This document shows, in pieces, positions 40,221 through 48,695 of a stretch of DNA of 64,000 nt. This DNA is from Streptomyces fructofermentans (lineage in GTDB: Bacteria > Actinomycetota > Actinomycetes > Streptomycetales > Streptomycetaceae), in contig NZ_BMWD01000020.1 of the NCBI RefSeq assembly GCF_014651055.1, forward strand, positions 1-64,000. The letters run 5' to 3'. A program made the position numbers and the translations under genes. The notes below the pieces were generated by a model that made no database searches, had not been told where the DNA came from, and saw only the letters and a program-made list of their open reading frames with translations. Position 1 is the first letter of the stretch. Each line of letters begins with the position of its first letter.

Positions 40221-41774
40221 TCACTCGCCCTCGTCGCCCTCGCCGTCGTCGCCCTCGCCCTCGTCGCCCCGGCCGCCCCGGTCGTCCCCGCCGGGCTCTC
40301 CCACCTCGTCGCCCCCGTCGGCGGGGATGGTGTCGGCGGTCTGCCCGGAGTCCACGGGCGCGGCGGGCGGAGCCGTACCGGCGTCGGCCGGCGGTGTCGC
40401 GGCGGGCTCGACGGTCCGGGCCACCGTCCCGGTGCCCGGCTCGCCGCCGGGTGCCTCGCCCGACCCGTCGCCCGAGCCCCGCGCGGGCGTTCCGGTGGCC
40501 GGGGCGCTGTTGGACGGCGTCTCCTGCCGTCCGTTCTCCGGCCCGGTGTCGTCCGGCGAGAACATCGTCATGCCCGCCCACACCGCCAGCGCGAAGAGCG
40601 CGATGCCCGCGAGCACCGCGAGCGCCCCCGAGCGCCGGGCTGCCGTGTCCCCGCCACCCGAGCGCCCTCGGCGCGAAGGCGCGGCACGGGTGCCGCGGGC
40701 GGCGGTGGGCGCGGCGGCGGGCAGCCGGTAGGTCGTGGGGCCGCCGTTGTCGGCCGTCCCGGGCCGCTGCTGGCCCGGCGCGTGCGGCGGCTGGGCCCGG
40801 TGCGAGCCCGACGACGACTGCTGGGCCCGGTGCGACCCGGAGGAGGACTGCGGCTGGGCGCGGTGCGAGCCCGACGACGACTGCTGCTGGGCCCGGCGGG
40901 AGCCGGAGGGCTGCTCCGCCCTGCGGGGTGCCGGACCCGCCGCCTGGGGGAGCGGCTCGGCGTGGCCGCGCCACGCGCCCGCGCCGAACCAGTCCGCGAC
41001 CTCCTGGGCGGTGGGCCGGTCCTCGGGCTGCTTCGCGAGGAGGCCGAGGAGGTAGTTCTCGAAGGCGGGCGGCAGCCGCACGCCCCGCTCGCGCGGCGGC
41101 ACCGGAGCCATGTCGATGTGCTGGTGCAGGGTGATCGTCGCGGACTCGGCCTGGAACGGCGGCCGTCCGGTGAGGAGTTGGTAGAGCACGCAGCCCAGCG
41201 AGTAGACGTCCGAGGCGGCCGAGGCCGGGCGGCCGAGGGCGCGCTCGGGCGCGAGGTAGAGGCTGGTGCCGACGATCTGCCCGGCGGTGGTGAGGGCCGA
41301 CGACGGGTCGTCGACGAAGCGGGCGATGCCGAAGTCGCCGATCTTCACGGTGCCCTGGGCGTCCGAGAGGAGGTTGCCGGGCTTGATGTCCCGGTGCACG
41401 ATCCCCTCGCGGTGCGCGGCGGCGAGTCCCGCCGCGGCCTGGGTCGCCACGGCCGCGACCCGTTCGGTCCCCAGGGTGCCGGACTCGGTGAGCTCCTGGG
41501 CGAGGCTGCGGCCCTCGACCAGCTCCATGACCAGGTAGAAGCGGTCGTCCCAGGCGCCGAAGTCGAACACGGCGACGACGTACGGGTGGCTCAGCCGCGC
41601 CGCCGTCTGCGCCTCCAGCCGGAACCGCGCGGAGGACGCGCTGTCCGCCTCGTCCCCGAGCAGCAGCTTGACGGCCACGGCCCGGCCGAGCACCTCGTCG
41701 GTGGCCTGCCACACCTCACCCATGCCGCCACGGCCGATGGACGCCTGCAACCGATACCGCTCCGCGACGAGCAC
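40221..41774 (-). CDS. Membrane Ser/Thr protein kinase (Hanks type)
   Basis: The 517-residue product is taken from GTG 41774 (LVAERYRLQASIGRGGMGEVW) with GAGGA 10 nt upstream; the frame is open to 41828. Kinase motifs are complete: GRGGMGEV, AVKLL, HRDIKPGN, DFGIARF, and SLYLAPE ahead of the activation end, so it should be active. A linker (about 290-350) contains the repeated module SSSGSHRAQ. One TM helix (about 385-407) follows, then an extracellular Pro/Thr/Gly-rich tail ending in an acidic EGDDGEGDEGE stretch. No PASTA domains, so it is not the PknB cell-wall sensor. Ligand and substrate unknown. Confidence 0.93.
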   Translation of the reverse strand: MLVAERYRLQASIGRGGMGEVWQATDEVLGRAVAVKLLLGDEADSASSARFRLEAQTAARLSHPYVVAVFDFGAWDDRFYLVMELVEGRSLAQELTESGTLGTERVAAVATQAAAGLAAAHREGIVHRDIKPGNLLSDAQGTVKIGDFGIARFVDDPSSALTTAGQIVGTSLYLAPERALGRPASAASDVYSLGCVLYQLLTGRPPFQAESATITLHQHIDMAPVPPRERGVRLPPAFENYLLGLLAKQPEDRPTAQEVADWFGAGAWRGHAEPLPQAAGPAPRRAEQPSGSRRAQQQSSSGSHRAQPQSSSGSHRAQQSSSGSHRAQPPHAPGQQRPGTADNGGPTTYRLPAAAPTAARGTRAAPSRRGRSGGGDTAARRSGALAVLAGIALFALAVWAGMTMFSPDDTGPENGRQETPSNSAPATGTPARGSGDGSGEAPGGEPGTGTVARTVEPAATPPADAGTAPPAAPVDSGQTADTIPADGGDEVGEPGGDDRGGRGDEGEGDDGEGDEGE

Positions 41775-41876
41775 CAGCGAATCATCCTCACCACAGCAGT
41801 GGGCCAACACGACTGCCGCGAAAAGCACTTCAGCCTCTGCGGAAGCGCAGGCGGGGGGATCCGCAGCAGCCCAAGA

Positions 41877-42045
41877 CTACCGACCCGGGCGGCCCCTCAT
41901 GATCGCCCGTACTCGGCCGCCCGCCTCGGGCCGCATCATCACGCGGTCGAACGCCACGACCCGCCCCGTCGGCCCCTCCCGGGCCACCGGGTACATGTCC
42001 CCCCACCCCGGCGAACACCTCCGGGTCGTACCCCTGGGCGTCCAT
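41877..42045 (-). pseudogene. Small frameshifted gene upstream of the kinase
   Basis: Two coding-like pieces lie head to tail in different frames. ATG 42045 gives MDAQGYDPEVFAGVG; one base later in phase the frame gives DMYPVAREGPTGRVVAFDRV..., ending RGRPGR at TAG 41877-41879. Both pieces have almost every third base G or C. They meet at a run of six C on the plus strand (41999-42004); one base fewer would make a 55-residue protein. The second piece can alternatively start at its own ATG 41996 with GGGGGG upstream (39 residues). Either it is a recent frameshift, a sequencing error in a homopolymer, or programmed slippage. No family recognised. Confidence 0.55.
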
Positions 42046-42091
42046 CCTCAGGTGGGGCCGGGGGCGGTCAGGCCGTCAAGTACCTTCTCCC

Positions 42092-43930
42092 TCAACCCGT
42101 CGAGCCCCCGGGCACCGATCTCCCGGGCGCTCCCACGGGACTTCGGGCGTGCTCGGGTGCGTGCCCGTCGAGTTCGTACGCGACGCGGACGAGCGGGACA
42201 TGGGTGAACGCCTGCGGGAAATTGCCCAGTTGGCGTCCGGCCACCGGGTCGTACTCCTCCGCGAGGAGGCCGACGTCGTTGCGCAGGAGCAGCAGCCGTT
42301 CGAACAGGGCCCGCGCGTCGTCCTCGCGGCCGGTCATCAGCAGGGCGTCGGCCAGCCAGAACGAGCAGGCAAGAAAGGCCCCTTCGCCGCCGGCGAGGCC
42401 GTCCGCGCTGTCGTGGCCGCCGGTCGAGTAGCGGCGCACCAGCCCGTCGTCCGTGGTGAGTTCGCGTTCCACGGCGGCGACCGTGCCCACCACCCGCGGG
42501 TCGTCCGGCGGCAGGAAGCCGGTCTGCGGGATGAGCAGGAGTGCGGCGTCGAGCGCGCGCGAGCCGTAGAACTGCGTGAAGGTGCCCCGGACCGGGTCGA
42601 AGCCCCGGTCGCAGACCTCCCGGTGGATGCGGTCCCGGACCTCGCGCCAGTGGGCGACGGGACCGGGGCGCCCGTGCTCCTCGGACATCCGGACCGCCCG
42701 GTCGAACGCCACCCAGCACATGACCTTGGAGTGGACGTGGTGCCGAGGGGCCCCGCGTGTCTCCCACAGCCCCTGGTCGGGGCGGGTCCACACCTTCTCC
42801 AGGTGGTCGAGGACGGTCTGCTGGAGCGCGAGGAGGTGCCGTTCGGGCCGCAGCCCCGACCGCACCGACAGCGCGAGGGTCTCCATCACCTCACCGGGCA
42901 CGTCGAGCTGCTGCTGCGCGGCGGCGCCGTTGCCGATCCGCACCGGCCGCGAACCCTCGTACCCGGGCAGCCAGTCGGCCGTCCACTCGGTGAGCCGGCG
43001 CTCGCCCGCGATCCCGTACATGATCTGGATGTCCTGCGGCCGTCCGGCCACGGCGCGTTCCAGCCAGCCCCGCCAGGCGTCCGCCTCGGTGGTGAAGCCG
43101 CTGCGCAGCATGGCCTCCAGGGTCATCCCGGCGTCGCGCAGCCAGCAGTAGCGGTAGTCCCAGTTGCGTACCCCGCCCGGGAGTTCGGGCAGCGAGGTGG
43201 TGGGCGCGGCGACGATGGCGCCGGTCGGCTCGTAGGTGAGCGCCTTGAGCGTGATCAGCGACCGTACGACCGCCTCGCGGTAGGTGCCGCCGTACGTCCA
43301 GGGCTTCAGCCACTCGCGCCAGTACTCCTCGGTGCGGCGCAGCGCGTAGAAGGGGTCCACGGGGGCGGGGGCGGGCAGGTGCGAGGCCTGCCAGGTCAGC
43401 ACGGAGGCCACGCTCTCCCCCGCCGACACCGTGAACACGGCGCTGTGGGACTCGCCGTCCGGAAGGAGTTCGACGGGTGTCGACAACCACACGGACTCGG
43501 GTCCCGCGATGCCCGTCAACTGCCCTTCCGTACGGTGCATCCAGGGCACGACGCTGCCGTACTCGAAGCGCAGCCGCAGGTCCATGCGCAGGTCCACGGT
43601 GCCCGACAGGCCCTCGACGATGCGTACGACGCAGGGGGCGCCCTTGCGGCGCGGCATGAAGTCGACGACGGCGACCCGTCCCGTCGGGGTCTGCCACTCG
43701 GTCTCCAGGACGAGGGAGTCGCCCCGGTAGCGGCGGCGGACGGTGTTCCCCTCGTCCGGCACCGGGGCGACGAGCCACCGGCCGTTGTCCTCGTCGCCGA
43801 GCAGCGCGGCGAAGCATGCGGGCGAGTCGAACCGGGGCAGGCACAGCCAGTCGAGGCTGCCGTCGCGGCCGATGAGGGCGGCGGTCAGCAGGTCCCCGAC
43901 GAGGGCGTAGTCCTCGATCCTTCCCGGCAT
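42092..43930 (-). CDS. Glycoside hydrolase family 15 (trehalase/glucoamylase-like)
   Basis: The 612-residue product starts at ATG 43930 (PGRIEDYALVGDLLTAALIGRDGSLDWLCLPRFDSPACFAALLG). This super-beta-sandwich N-terminal domain (1-200) is followed by an (alpha/alpha)6 barrel. The motif GGVRNWDYRYCWLRDAGMTLEAML (about residues 252-275) and the C-terminal EEYDPVAGRQLGNFPQAFTH (about 555-575), holding the second catalytic carboxylate, are intact. The sequence is closest to the actinobacterial GH15 trehalase-like group. No signal peptide, so it probably acts in the cytoplasm on trehalose or a maltooligosaccharide. Confidence 0.93.
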   Translation of the reverse strand: MPGRIEDYALVGDLLTAALIGRDGSLDWLCLPRFDSPACFAALLGDEDNGRWLVAPVPDEGNTVRRRYRGDSLVLETEWQTPTGRVAVVDFMPRRKGAPCVVRIVEGLSGTVDLRMDLRLRFEYGSVVPWMHRTEGQLTGIAGPESVWLSTPVELLPDGESHSAVFTVSAGESVASVLTWQASHLPAPAPVDPFYALRRTEEYWREWLKPWTYGGTYREAVVRSLITLKALTYEPTGAIVAAPTTSLPELPGGVRNWDYRYCWLRDAGMTLEAMLRSGFTTEADAWRGWLERAVAGRPQDIQIMYGIAGERRLTEWTADWLPGYEGSRPVRIGNGAAAQQQLDVPGEVMETLALSVRSGLRPERHLLALQQTVLDHLEKVWTRPDQGLWETRGAPRHHVHSKVMCWVAFDRAVRMSEEHGRPGPVAHWREVRDRIHREVCDRGFDPVRGTFTQFYGSRALDAALLLIPQTGFLPPDDPRVVGTVAAVERELTTDDGLVRRYSTGGHDSADGLAGGEGAFLACSFWLADALLMTGREDDARALFERLLLLRNDVGLLAEEYDPVAGRQLGNFPQAFTHVPLVRVAYELDGHAPEHARSPVGAPGRSVPGGSTG

Positions 43931-44119
43931 GGGGTCAGTGTCGGACGGCTCGGGGCGGACGGCATCTCGAACGGGGCGGCACCGGGGGAGACGGCCTCAC
44001 CCGGTCGGCCCGGTGCGCTGGTGGCGCGCGGCGACCGATGGTGCCGTTGGGGCAGGTCCCTCGGCGTCAGGCACTTCGGGGGGCTTCAGGGACCACAGGG
44101 ACTTCAGGAGGCATACGCG

Positions 44120-44938
44120 ATGAACCGTCCGCCCCGCCCGACCCGCCGCGGTGTCCGCGTCGCGGCCCCGGCACTGGCCGCGGCGGCGCTGCTGGCGACG
44201 GCAGCATGCTCGGCCGACGACGGCGACGCGCAGGGCGGCACGGCACGCTCGGCGGCCCCGGCGGCCGGGGAGCCCACGCCGCCTTCCCCCTCGGTCACCG
44301 TGGCCCGCACGCTCACCGAGGCGCAGGTGCGGACGGCGCTGATCAGCCCCGGCGACCTGGGCCCGGGATGGGCCGGGACGCAGGGCGCGGCCACCTGGCG
44401 GGACGCCCTCCTCAAGGGCCGCGTGGAGGAGGCCGACTGCCGGCGCCTGCTCGACGGCCTCTACACGGAAAGCCTGCTGGGGGAGCCCGCCGGGGCCCGC
44501 GCGGTCCTGGGGTTCGACAACTCCGGCAGCGGAGCCCAGCTCCGCCACCAGGCGGCCGCGTACGACAGGGCCGCCCTGGACGAGTCGCTGGCCTGGCTGG
44601 CAGCGGTCCCCCGGACGTGCCCCGAGTTCACCGCCACGGACGCCGCGGGCAACCAGTACACGGTCCGGGTCGAGGCTGCGGCCCCGCCCACCGTCGGCGA
44701 GGCGGGCGCGGGCCTGCACGTGAGTGTCACCGGCGGCTCGGACGAGGTCCCGGCGGCACTCACCCTGGACTTCGCCGCCGTCCGGGTGGGCGACAGCGCT
44801 CTCTCCCTCACCAACGGCGGCCTCACGGGCGCCGACACCGACGCGACGCTGCGGGCCACGGAGGCGGGCACGCGGCGGCTCCAGGAAGTCCTCGACGGAG
44901 GGACACCCGCGGCCCGTCCCTCGGTCGAGCAGGGCTGA
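44120..44938 (+). CDS. Putative lipoprotein, unknown function
   Basis: The 272-residue product starts at ATG 44120 with AGGAGG 8 nt upstream. It has a lipoprotein signal (RRGVRVAAPALAAAALLATAAC), Cys at about residue 30. A Pro/Ser linker follows. The mature domain (about 60-255) contains LTEAQVRTALISPGDLGPGW, FDNSGSGAQLRHQAAAYD and ALTLDFAAVRVGDSALSLTNGG, a pattern found in actinobacterial lipoproteins similar to sensor/PknH-type extracellular domains. Two Cys (EADC, RTC) could form a disulfide. No enzyme motif. A hairpin follows directly after the stop. Confidence 0.82.
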   Translation: MNRPPRPTRRGVRVAAPALAAAALLATAACSADDGDAQGGTARSAAPAAGEPTPPSPSVTVARTLTEAQVRTALISPGDLGPGWAGTQGAATWRDALLKGRVEEADCRRLLDGLYTESLLGEPAGARAVLGFDNSGSGAQLRHQAAAYDRAALDESLAWLAAVPRTCPEFTATDAAGNQYTVRVEAAAPPTVGEAGAGLHVSVTGGSDEVPAALTLDFAAVRVGDSALSLTNGGLTGADTDATLRATEAGTRRLQEVLDGGTPAARPSVEQG

Positions 44939-44961
44939 CGCCCCGCGGGCCCGGCGGGGCG
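44939..44961 (+). terminator. Hairpin immediately after lipoprotein stop
   Basis: CGCCCCGC (44939-44946) pairs with GCGGGGCG (44954-44961) around GGGCCCG, starting one base after the TGA. Confidence 0.7.
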
Positions 44962-45026
44962 CGGAACCCGCCGGGCCGGAGTGCGGACGCGCCCCGGAAT
45001 GTGTCCGGTTCGGGCTCCCGCCGGCC

Positions 45027-45057
45027 CTTGACCTCAAGTCCACTGGAGGTCCGAGAC
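45027..45057 (+). promoter_or_regulatory. MerR/SoxR-type promoter with 19-bp spacer
   Basis: TTGACC (45027-45032) and GAGACT (45052-45057) are separated by 19 bp. The spacer is filled by the dyad CCTCAAGTCCACTGGAGG (45031-45048; one mismatch between arms), centred between the elements. The overlong spacer with a central dyad is the hallmark of MerR-family activation, and 15 of 18 positions match the SoxR box CCTCAAGTTAACTTGAGG. Transcription should start about at the ATG (45065), giving a leaderless mRNA. Confidence 0.78.
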
Positions 45058-45064
45058 TGGCCCC

Positions 45065-45565
45065 ATGGACATCACGGCGGACAGCACGGGAACGGGCGGC
45101 GCGCACAACCCGCCCGGCAAGCACGGCACGCACGGCACCGGCGGCACCGGCGGCACGGACGGGGCGGACCGCGCGGCCGACATCGAGGCCGTCCGGCAGG
45201 TCGTCGCCGCCGTCCAGCACGCCCAACGGACCGAGGATTCCGACGAGTTCGTGAGCCTGTTCCGCGAGGACGCGATCTGGACCACCGGGCACGGCAGGCG
45301 GCTGATCGGCCGGGACGCGATCTCCGAGTTCACGCACCGGGTGCTGCCGGGCGCCATGAAGGGCGCGTTGCCCACCTACGAGGTCACGCACGTGCTGTTC
45401 GTCCGGCCGGACGTGGCCGCCGTGAAGGTCCGCCAGCGGTACACGGCACCCGGCGGAGGCCCGGTCGACGGGCAGCCCGAGGGCAGCCCGCTGTACGTGA
45501 TCGCCCGGGAGGACGGGCGCTGGCTGCTCACCGCCTGCCAGAACACCGAGGTACTGGACGTGTAA
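45065..45565 (+). CDS. SgcJ/EcaC-family NTF2-like protein
   Basis: The 166-residue product starts at ATG 45065, which has no ribosome site; the promoter just upstream predicts a leaderless message. The first 35 residues are Gly/Thr-rich and disordered (GKHGTHGTGGTGGTDG). The SnoaL/NTF2-like domain (about 38-160) reads DIEAVRQVVAAVQHAQRTEDSDEFVSLFREDAIWTTGHGRRLIGRDAIS, then TYEVTHVLFVRPDVAAVKVRQRY and GSPLYVIAREDGRWLLTACQNTEV, as in SgcJ/EcaC proteins. The fold gives a hydrophobic pocket for a small molecule; a true reaction is not established. The SoxR-like promoter suggests control by redox-cycling compounds. Confidence 0.88.
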   Translation: MDITADSTGTGGAHNPPGKHGTHGTGGTGGTDGADRAADIEAVRQVVAAVQHAQRTEDSDEFVSLFREDAIWTTGHGRRLIGRDAISEFTHRVLPGAMKGALPTYEVTHVLFVRPDVAAVKVRQRYTAPGGGPVDGQPEGSPLYVIAREDGRWLLTACQNTEVLDV

Positions 45566-45621
45566 CCGGCCGTGCGGGGGGCGTAGTCGGAGGTGGCGAG
45601 GTCTGGTACTGCAGGTGAAGC

Positions 45622-46068
45622 GTGCGCGAGTATGGGGTTATGACCGCGGCCCATCGCGCCATGGCTCTCCTGGAGACCTGGCCGAACCTGGTAAGTGGCC
45701 CGCCCCGGTGCACCGTCGGGCAAGCCTTCGCATCGCGAGGACACGAGATCGTCCATTTCCATTCCGACGATTCCGCCGACCTCTATCTCACCCGTCCTGC
45801 GGTCGAACGGCTCCTCCCCCAACTCCAGCACGCCAGCGCCATAAGGGTCCGGCAGGGCGCCTCCTGGGTGACCGTGCTCCTCGACTGCGACGCCGACGTG
45901 CAGTTGCTGCTCGGGCTGGTGAGCGTCGCGCTCAAGGAGGACGGCGCGATGCCGCTGCGGCGCCCGTCGCCGCCGTGCGACTGGGAGCGCCCGCCGGCCG
46001 CCCCCGGACCGCGGCCGGGCGGCGCGGCCCGCAGGGTGGTGGAACGCCTCCTGGCGCCCGGCCACTGA
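45622..46068 (+). CDS. Luciferase-domain (DUF5519-like) small protein
   Basis: From GTG 45622 (AGGTGAAGC upstream) the product has 148 residues; ATG 45640 (TAAHRAMALLETWPNL) is an equally likely start. The domain reads TWPNLVSGPPRCTVGQAFASRGHEIVHFHSDDSADLYLTRPAVERLLPQL...WVTVLLDCDADVQLLLGLVSVALKE. It matches short Streptomyces proteins annotated as luciferase-family, in which the His-rich VHFHSD segment is conserved. They are not flavin luciferases, and their function is unknown. Pro-rich C-terminal tail. It may be co-transcribed with the SgcJ-like gene 57 nt upstream. Confidence 0.78.
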   Translation: MREYGVMTAAHRAMALLETWPNLVSGPPRCTVGQAFASRGHEIVHFHSDDSADLYLTRPAVERLLPQLQHASAIRVRQGASWVTVLLDCDADVQLLLGLVSVALKEDGAMPLRRPSPPCDWERPPAAPGPRPGGAARRVVERLLAPGH

Positions 46069-46332
46069 CACGGCGCCCGGCCGGCCGCCGGACGCGCCCG
46101 GACCGCGGGTGGCGGGTGGCGGGGGGCGGCGGATGGGGGGGCGGCGGACGGGAGTACGGGCCGCCGGGCCGCGGGGCGCTTCGGGCCCGATGACGTCCCA
46201 TGGTGGGCAGGTCACGGCCGTACAGTCCGTGAACGGCCCTACGGCGGACGGGAGTCCGGGCCGCGCGGGTGCCCTCCGGACCGGGCCGCGACGGCCGGGG
46301 CGCCGATCCCTCGGTCCGGGCCGCGGGGTGCC

Positions 46333-47106
46333 TCAAGGGCCGGTGGCGTCCGCCCCGCCGGAGCCCGTCGCCGTCGGGGGCTCCCCCGAGCCCGCCGTCC
46401 CCGTCGGCTCGGGCGGGGCCGTTCCCACCACGTCCACCACCGCGCCGAGCCTCAACTGCTTGTACAGCCACATCGCGTCGCCGGACCGCAGCCCGATCAC
46501 GCCGCCGGTGTGGTCGTAGTTGCCGGGCGCCTTCTCGTCCCAGGTGAGCGCGACGAGATACGTCGAACGGTCGTCGGGGGTCCGCAGCTCCATCACCCAC
46601 GACCCCTTCACGTCGTAGCCGCCCTCGATGCCCACCGCGCCACCCGGCAGCGGGCTCGACTCGGCCTTGGCTGTGACCGTCATCGCCCCCGTCGGGGTGG
46701 GCGTCTTGTACCCGCCCGACGAGATCGGCAGGCTGCGTCCGTCGAAGGTCAGTTCACGCCGGGCGAGGTCGACCGTGACCGCCGCGACCGCGCTCGGTCC
46801 GTCCGCGGCGGGAGTCGTCGGCGCGGGCGTGGACACCCCGTGACTCGCGGCGGGCGGAACGGACCCGGTCTCCTCGCCGCCGTCGAGGACCACCGCCAGG
46901 ACCAGGGCCAGGGCACCCGCCGCGGTGGCGCCGGCGGCGGCCAGCGAGAGCTGCCTGCGTCCCCTGCGGCGCACCGCGCGACGGCGGATCTCCGCGCCGG
47001 GCACCGGCACCGGTGTCTCGTGCTCCTGGGCCAGTTCGCGCAGCGCGGCGGTCAGTCCGGCGTCGGAGGACTCCCGGGGCAGGCCGGGCGTGGGTTCACC
47101 GGACAC
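46333..47106 (-). CDS. Anti-sigma-like membrane protein with inactive L,D-transpeptidase domain
   Basis: The 257-residue product starts at GTG 47106 with GGGAGGA 6 nt upstream; its start overlaps the sigma gene stop by 11 nt. Residues 1-50 are a cytoplasmic helical part (SSDAGLTAALRELAQEHETP...IRRRAVRRRGRRQ) as in membrane anti-sigma factors. A TM helix spans about 53-75. An extracellular Thr/Pro linker then leads to a YkuD-like L,D-transpeptidase fold (about 108-228): VTVDLARRELTFDGRSLPISSGGYKTPTPTGAMTV...WDEKAPGNYDHTGGVIGLRSGDAMWLYKQL. The catalytic motif SxGCxxL reads TGGVIGL: the Cys is Val 203. It cannot crosslink peptidoglycan and probably binds it. Position beside a sigma gene suggests a wall-sensing anti-sigma factor. 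Confidence 0.8.
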   Translation of the reverse strand: MSGEPTPGLPRESSDAGLTAALRELAQEHETPVPVPGAEIRRRAVRRRGRRQLSLAAAGATAAGALALVLAVVLDGGEETGSVPPAASHGVSTPAPTTPAADGPSAVAAVTVDLARRELTFDGRSLPISSGGYKTPTPTGAMTVTAKAESSPLPGGAVGIEGGYDVKGSWVMELRTPDDRSTYLVALTWDEKAPGNYDHTGGVIGLRSGDAMWLYKQLRLGAVVDVVGTAPPEPTGTAGSGEPPTATGSGGADATGP

Positions 47107-47605
47107 GGTCGTCCTCCCTCTCACCCAGTTCGTCGGCCTCGCCCAGCCGCCGTGCCAGAGCCGCCCGGCCACGGGACAACCGGGCCTTGACCGTCCCCAC
47201 GGGCGCACCGGTTTCGGAGGCTACCTGCTCGACGCTCAAGTCGCACAGATGGTGCAGAACGACTGCCATCCGCTGCGCCTCGGGCAGTTCCCGCAACGCC
47301 CCCACGAGCACCGCGCGTTCGGGACCCGGCCCGGGCGTGTGCTCCGGCGGCGGATTGCGCCGCACCAGTTCCAGCCAGCGGCGGGCCCGGCGCCAGCGGC
47401 TCACCGCGAGCCGCATCGCGACCGTGCGTATCCACGCCTCGGGCGCCCCGTCGGCCAGGAACTCGCGCCGCCGGTCCCAGGCGCGTACGAACGCCTCCTG
47501 GACCACGTCCTGCGCCTCCCCGTGGTCACCGGTGAAGGCGTAGAGCTGGCCGGTCAGCCGCGGGAACGCGGCGGCGTAGAACGTGTCGAACTCTTCCTCG
47601 GTCAT
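47096..47605 (-). CDS. SigE-family ECF-type sigma factor
   Basis: The 169-residue product starts at ATG 47605 (TEEEFDTFYAAAFPRLTGQLYAFTGDHGEAQDVVQEAFVRAWDRRREF), which is region 2. Region 4 is ALRELPEAQRMAVVLHHLCDLSVEQVASETGAPVGTVKARLSRGRAALARRL with a clear HTH. The length and the EAQDVVQEAF and RMAVVLHHL motifs match the SigE-family subgroup of ECF sigma factors. It is first of a two-gene leftward unit, with the membrane protein as likely anti-sigma partner. It is divergent from the L,D-transpeptidase operon across a 116-nt region that must hold both promoters; auto-activation of either side is plausible. Confidence 0.92.
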   Translation of the reverse strand: MTEEEFDTFYAAAFPRLTGQLYAFTGDHGEAQDVVQEAFVRAWDRRREFLADGAPEAWIRTVAMRLAVSRWRRARRWLELVRRNPPPEHTPGPGPERAVLVGALRELPEAQRMAVVLHHLCDLSVEQVASETGAPVGTVKARLSRGRAALARRLGEADELGEREDDRVR

Positions 47606-47721
47606 ACCCCCCGCCACGCCCCCGCCGAATCTTCGCGAACTCCCGTGCAACCCGGGTGCCTCCGCCGTGCGTACAGGTCCCGTACGCCGCGTACATCGAA
47701 GCACAGACCAGGGGGACGACC

Positions 47722-48693
47722 ATGACCACGGGGACCGGAGCCGTCATCGGCGGGCGCAGGGACAGGGCCGGACGCAGACCGCGCCACGGCCGGGCCGGGA
47801 TCGCGGCGGCCCTCGCCGTCCTCGCCCTCACCGGCTGCACGGCGCAGGCGGCCGGGGGGACGCCGCAGCCGCGGGAGACCGGGCCGCGGGACACGGACCG
47901 GCCGGTCACGAGCCCGACCCCGAAGCCCACGGCGACTCCGCCCAGGACACTCGACGGGATACGGGTCAACATCGCCGAGGGTCAGACCGTCGGCGTGGGG
48001 ATGCCCGTCTCCGTCACCTTCGACAGACCCGTGCCCGCGGGCGAGAGGGCCGATGTGGAAAGGCAGTTGAAGGTGACGGCGGCGGGTGTGCGCGGTTCGT
48101 GGAGCTGGGTCCGGGACCGCAACCTGCACGACGGACAGCGCGTCGACTTCCGGCCGCGCGAACACTGGGCTCCCGGAACCGAGGTCACCGTCCGCGCCGG
48201 CGCGGGAATCACCCGGCACTTCACCGTCGGACGCTCCCTCGTCGCCACCGTCGACGTGCGCTCCCACACGATGACGGTCGACAAGGGCGGCGAGAAGCGC
48301 ACCGTCCCCATCACCGCGGGCGCCCCCGGCATGGACACCTGGAACGGCACGATGGTCGTCCTGGACAAGCAGCGACGGGTGTTCATGGACTCCCGCACGG
48401 TGGGCTACGGGGACGCGTACGCGGGCTACTACGACTACGCCGTGCACCTCACCACCTCGGGCACCTACCTCCACCAGAACCCGAAGGCGAACACGTACGC
48501 CGGCCGGCGGAACGTCACGCACGGCTGCGTGGGCCTCGCGACGGACGGCACCGCGCGGCGGTTCTACGACGAGGTGATACCCGGTGACGTCGTCCGCGTC
48601 ACCGGCTCCACGGAGACCGTCGACGCCGGCAACGGCTACGGCGGCTGGAACCTGAGCTGGAAGGACTGGCGAGCGGGCAGCGCGCTCGACTGA
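47722..48693 (+). CDS. Lipoprotein L,D-transpeptidase
   Basis: The 323-residue product starts at ATG 47722 behind GGGGG. It has a lipoprotein signal (GIAAALAVLALTGC) and a Pro/Thr linker. An Ig-like domain (about 80-175; GIRVNIAEGQTVGVGMPVSVTFDRPVPAGERADVERQL) is followed by a YkuD catalytic domain (about 178-300; VDVRSHTMTVDKGGEKRTVPITAGAPGMDTWNGTM...YLHQNPKANTYAGRRNVTHGCVGL). The catalytic HGC motif is intact. It makes 3-3 crosslinks between diaminopimelate residues of peptidoglycan stems, outside the membrane. It is first gene of the operon that continues with the tethered sigma-like protein 2 nt downstream. Confidence 0.95.
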   Translation: MTTGTGAVIGGRRDRAGRRPRHGRAGIAAALAVLALTGCTAQAAGGTPQPRETGPRDTDRPVTSPTPKPTATPPRTLDGIRVNIAEGQTVGVGMPVSVTFDRPVPAGERADVERQLKVTAAGVRGSWSWVRDRNLHDGQRVDFRPREHWAPGTEVTVRAGAGITRHFTVGRSLVATVDVRSHTMTVDKGGEKRTVPITAGAPGMDTWNGTMVVLDKQRRVFMDSRTVGYGDAYAGYYDYAVHLTTSGTYLHQNPKANTYAGRRNVTHGCVGLATDGTARRFYDEVIPGDVVRVTGSTETVDAGNGYGGWNLSWKDWRAGSALD

Positions 48694-48695
48694 CC

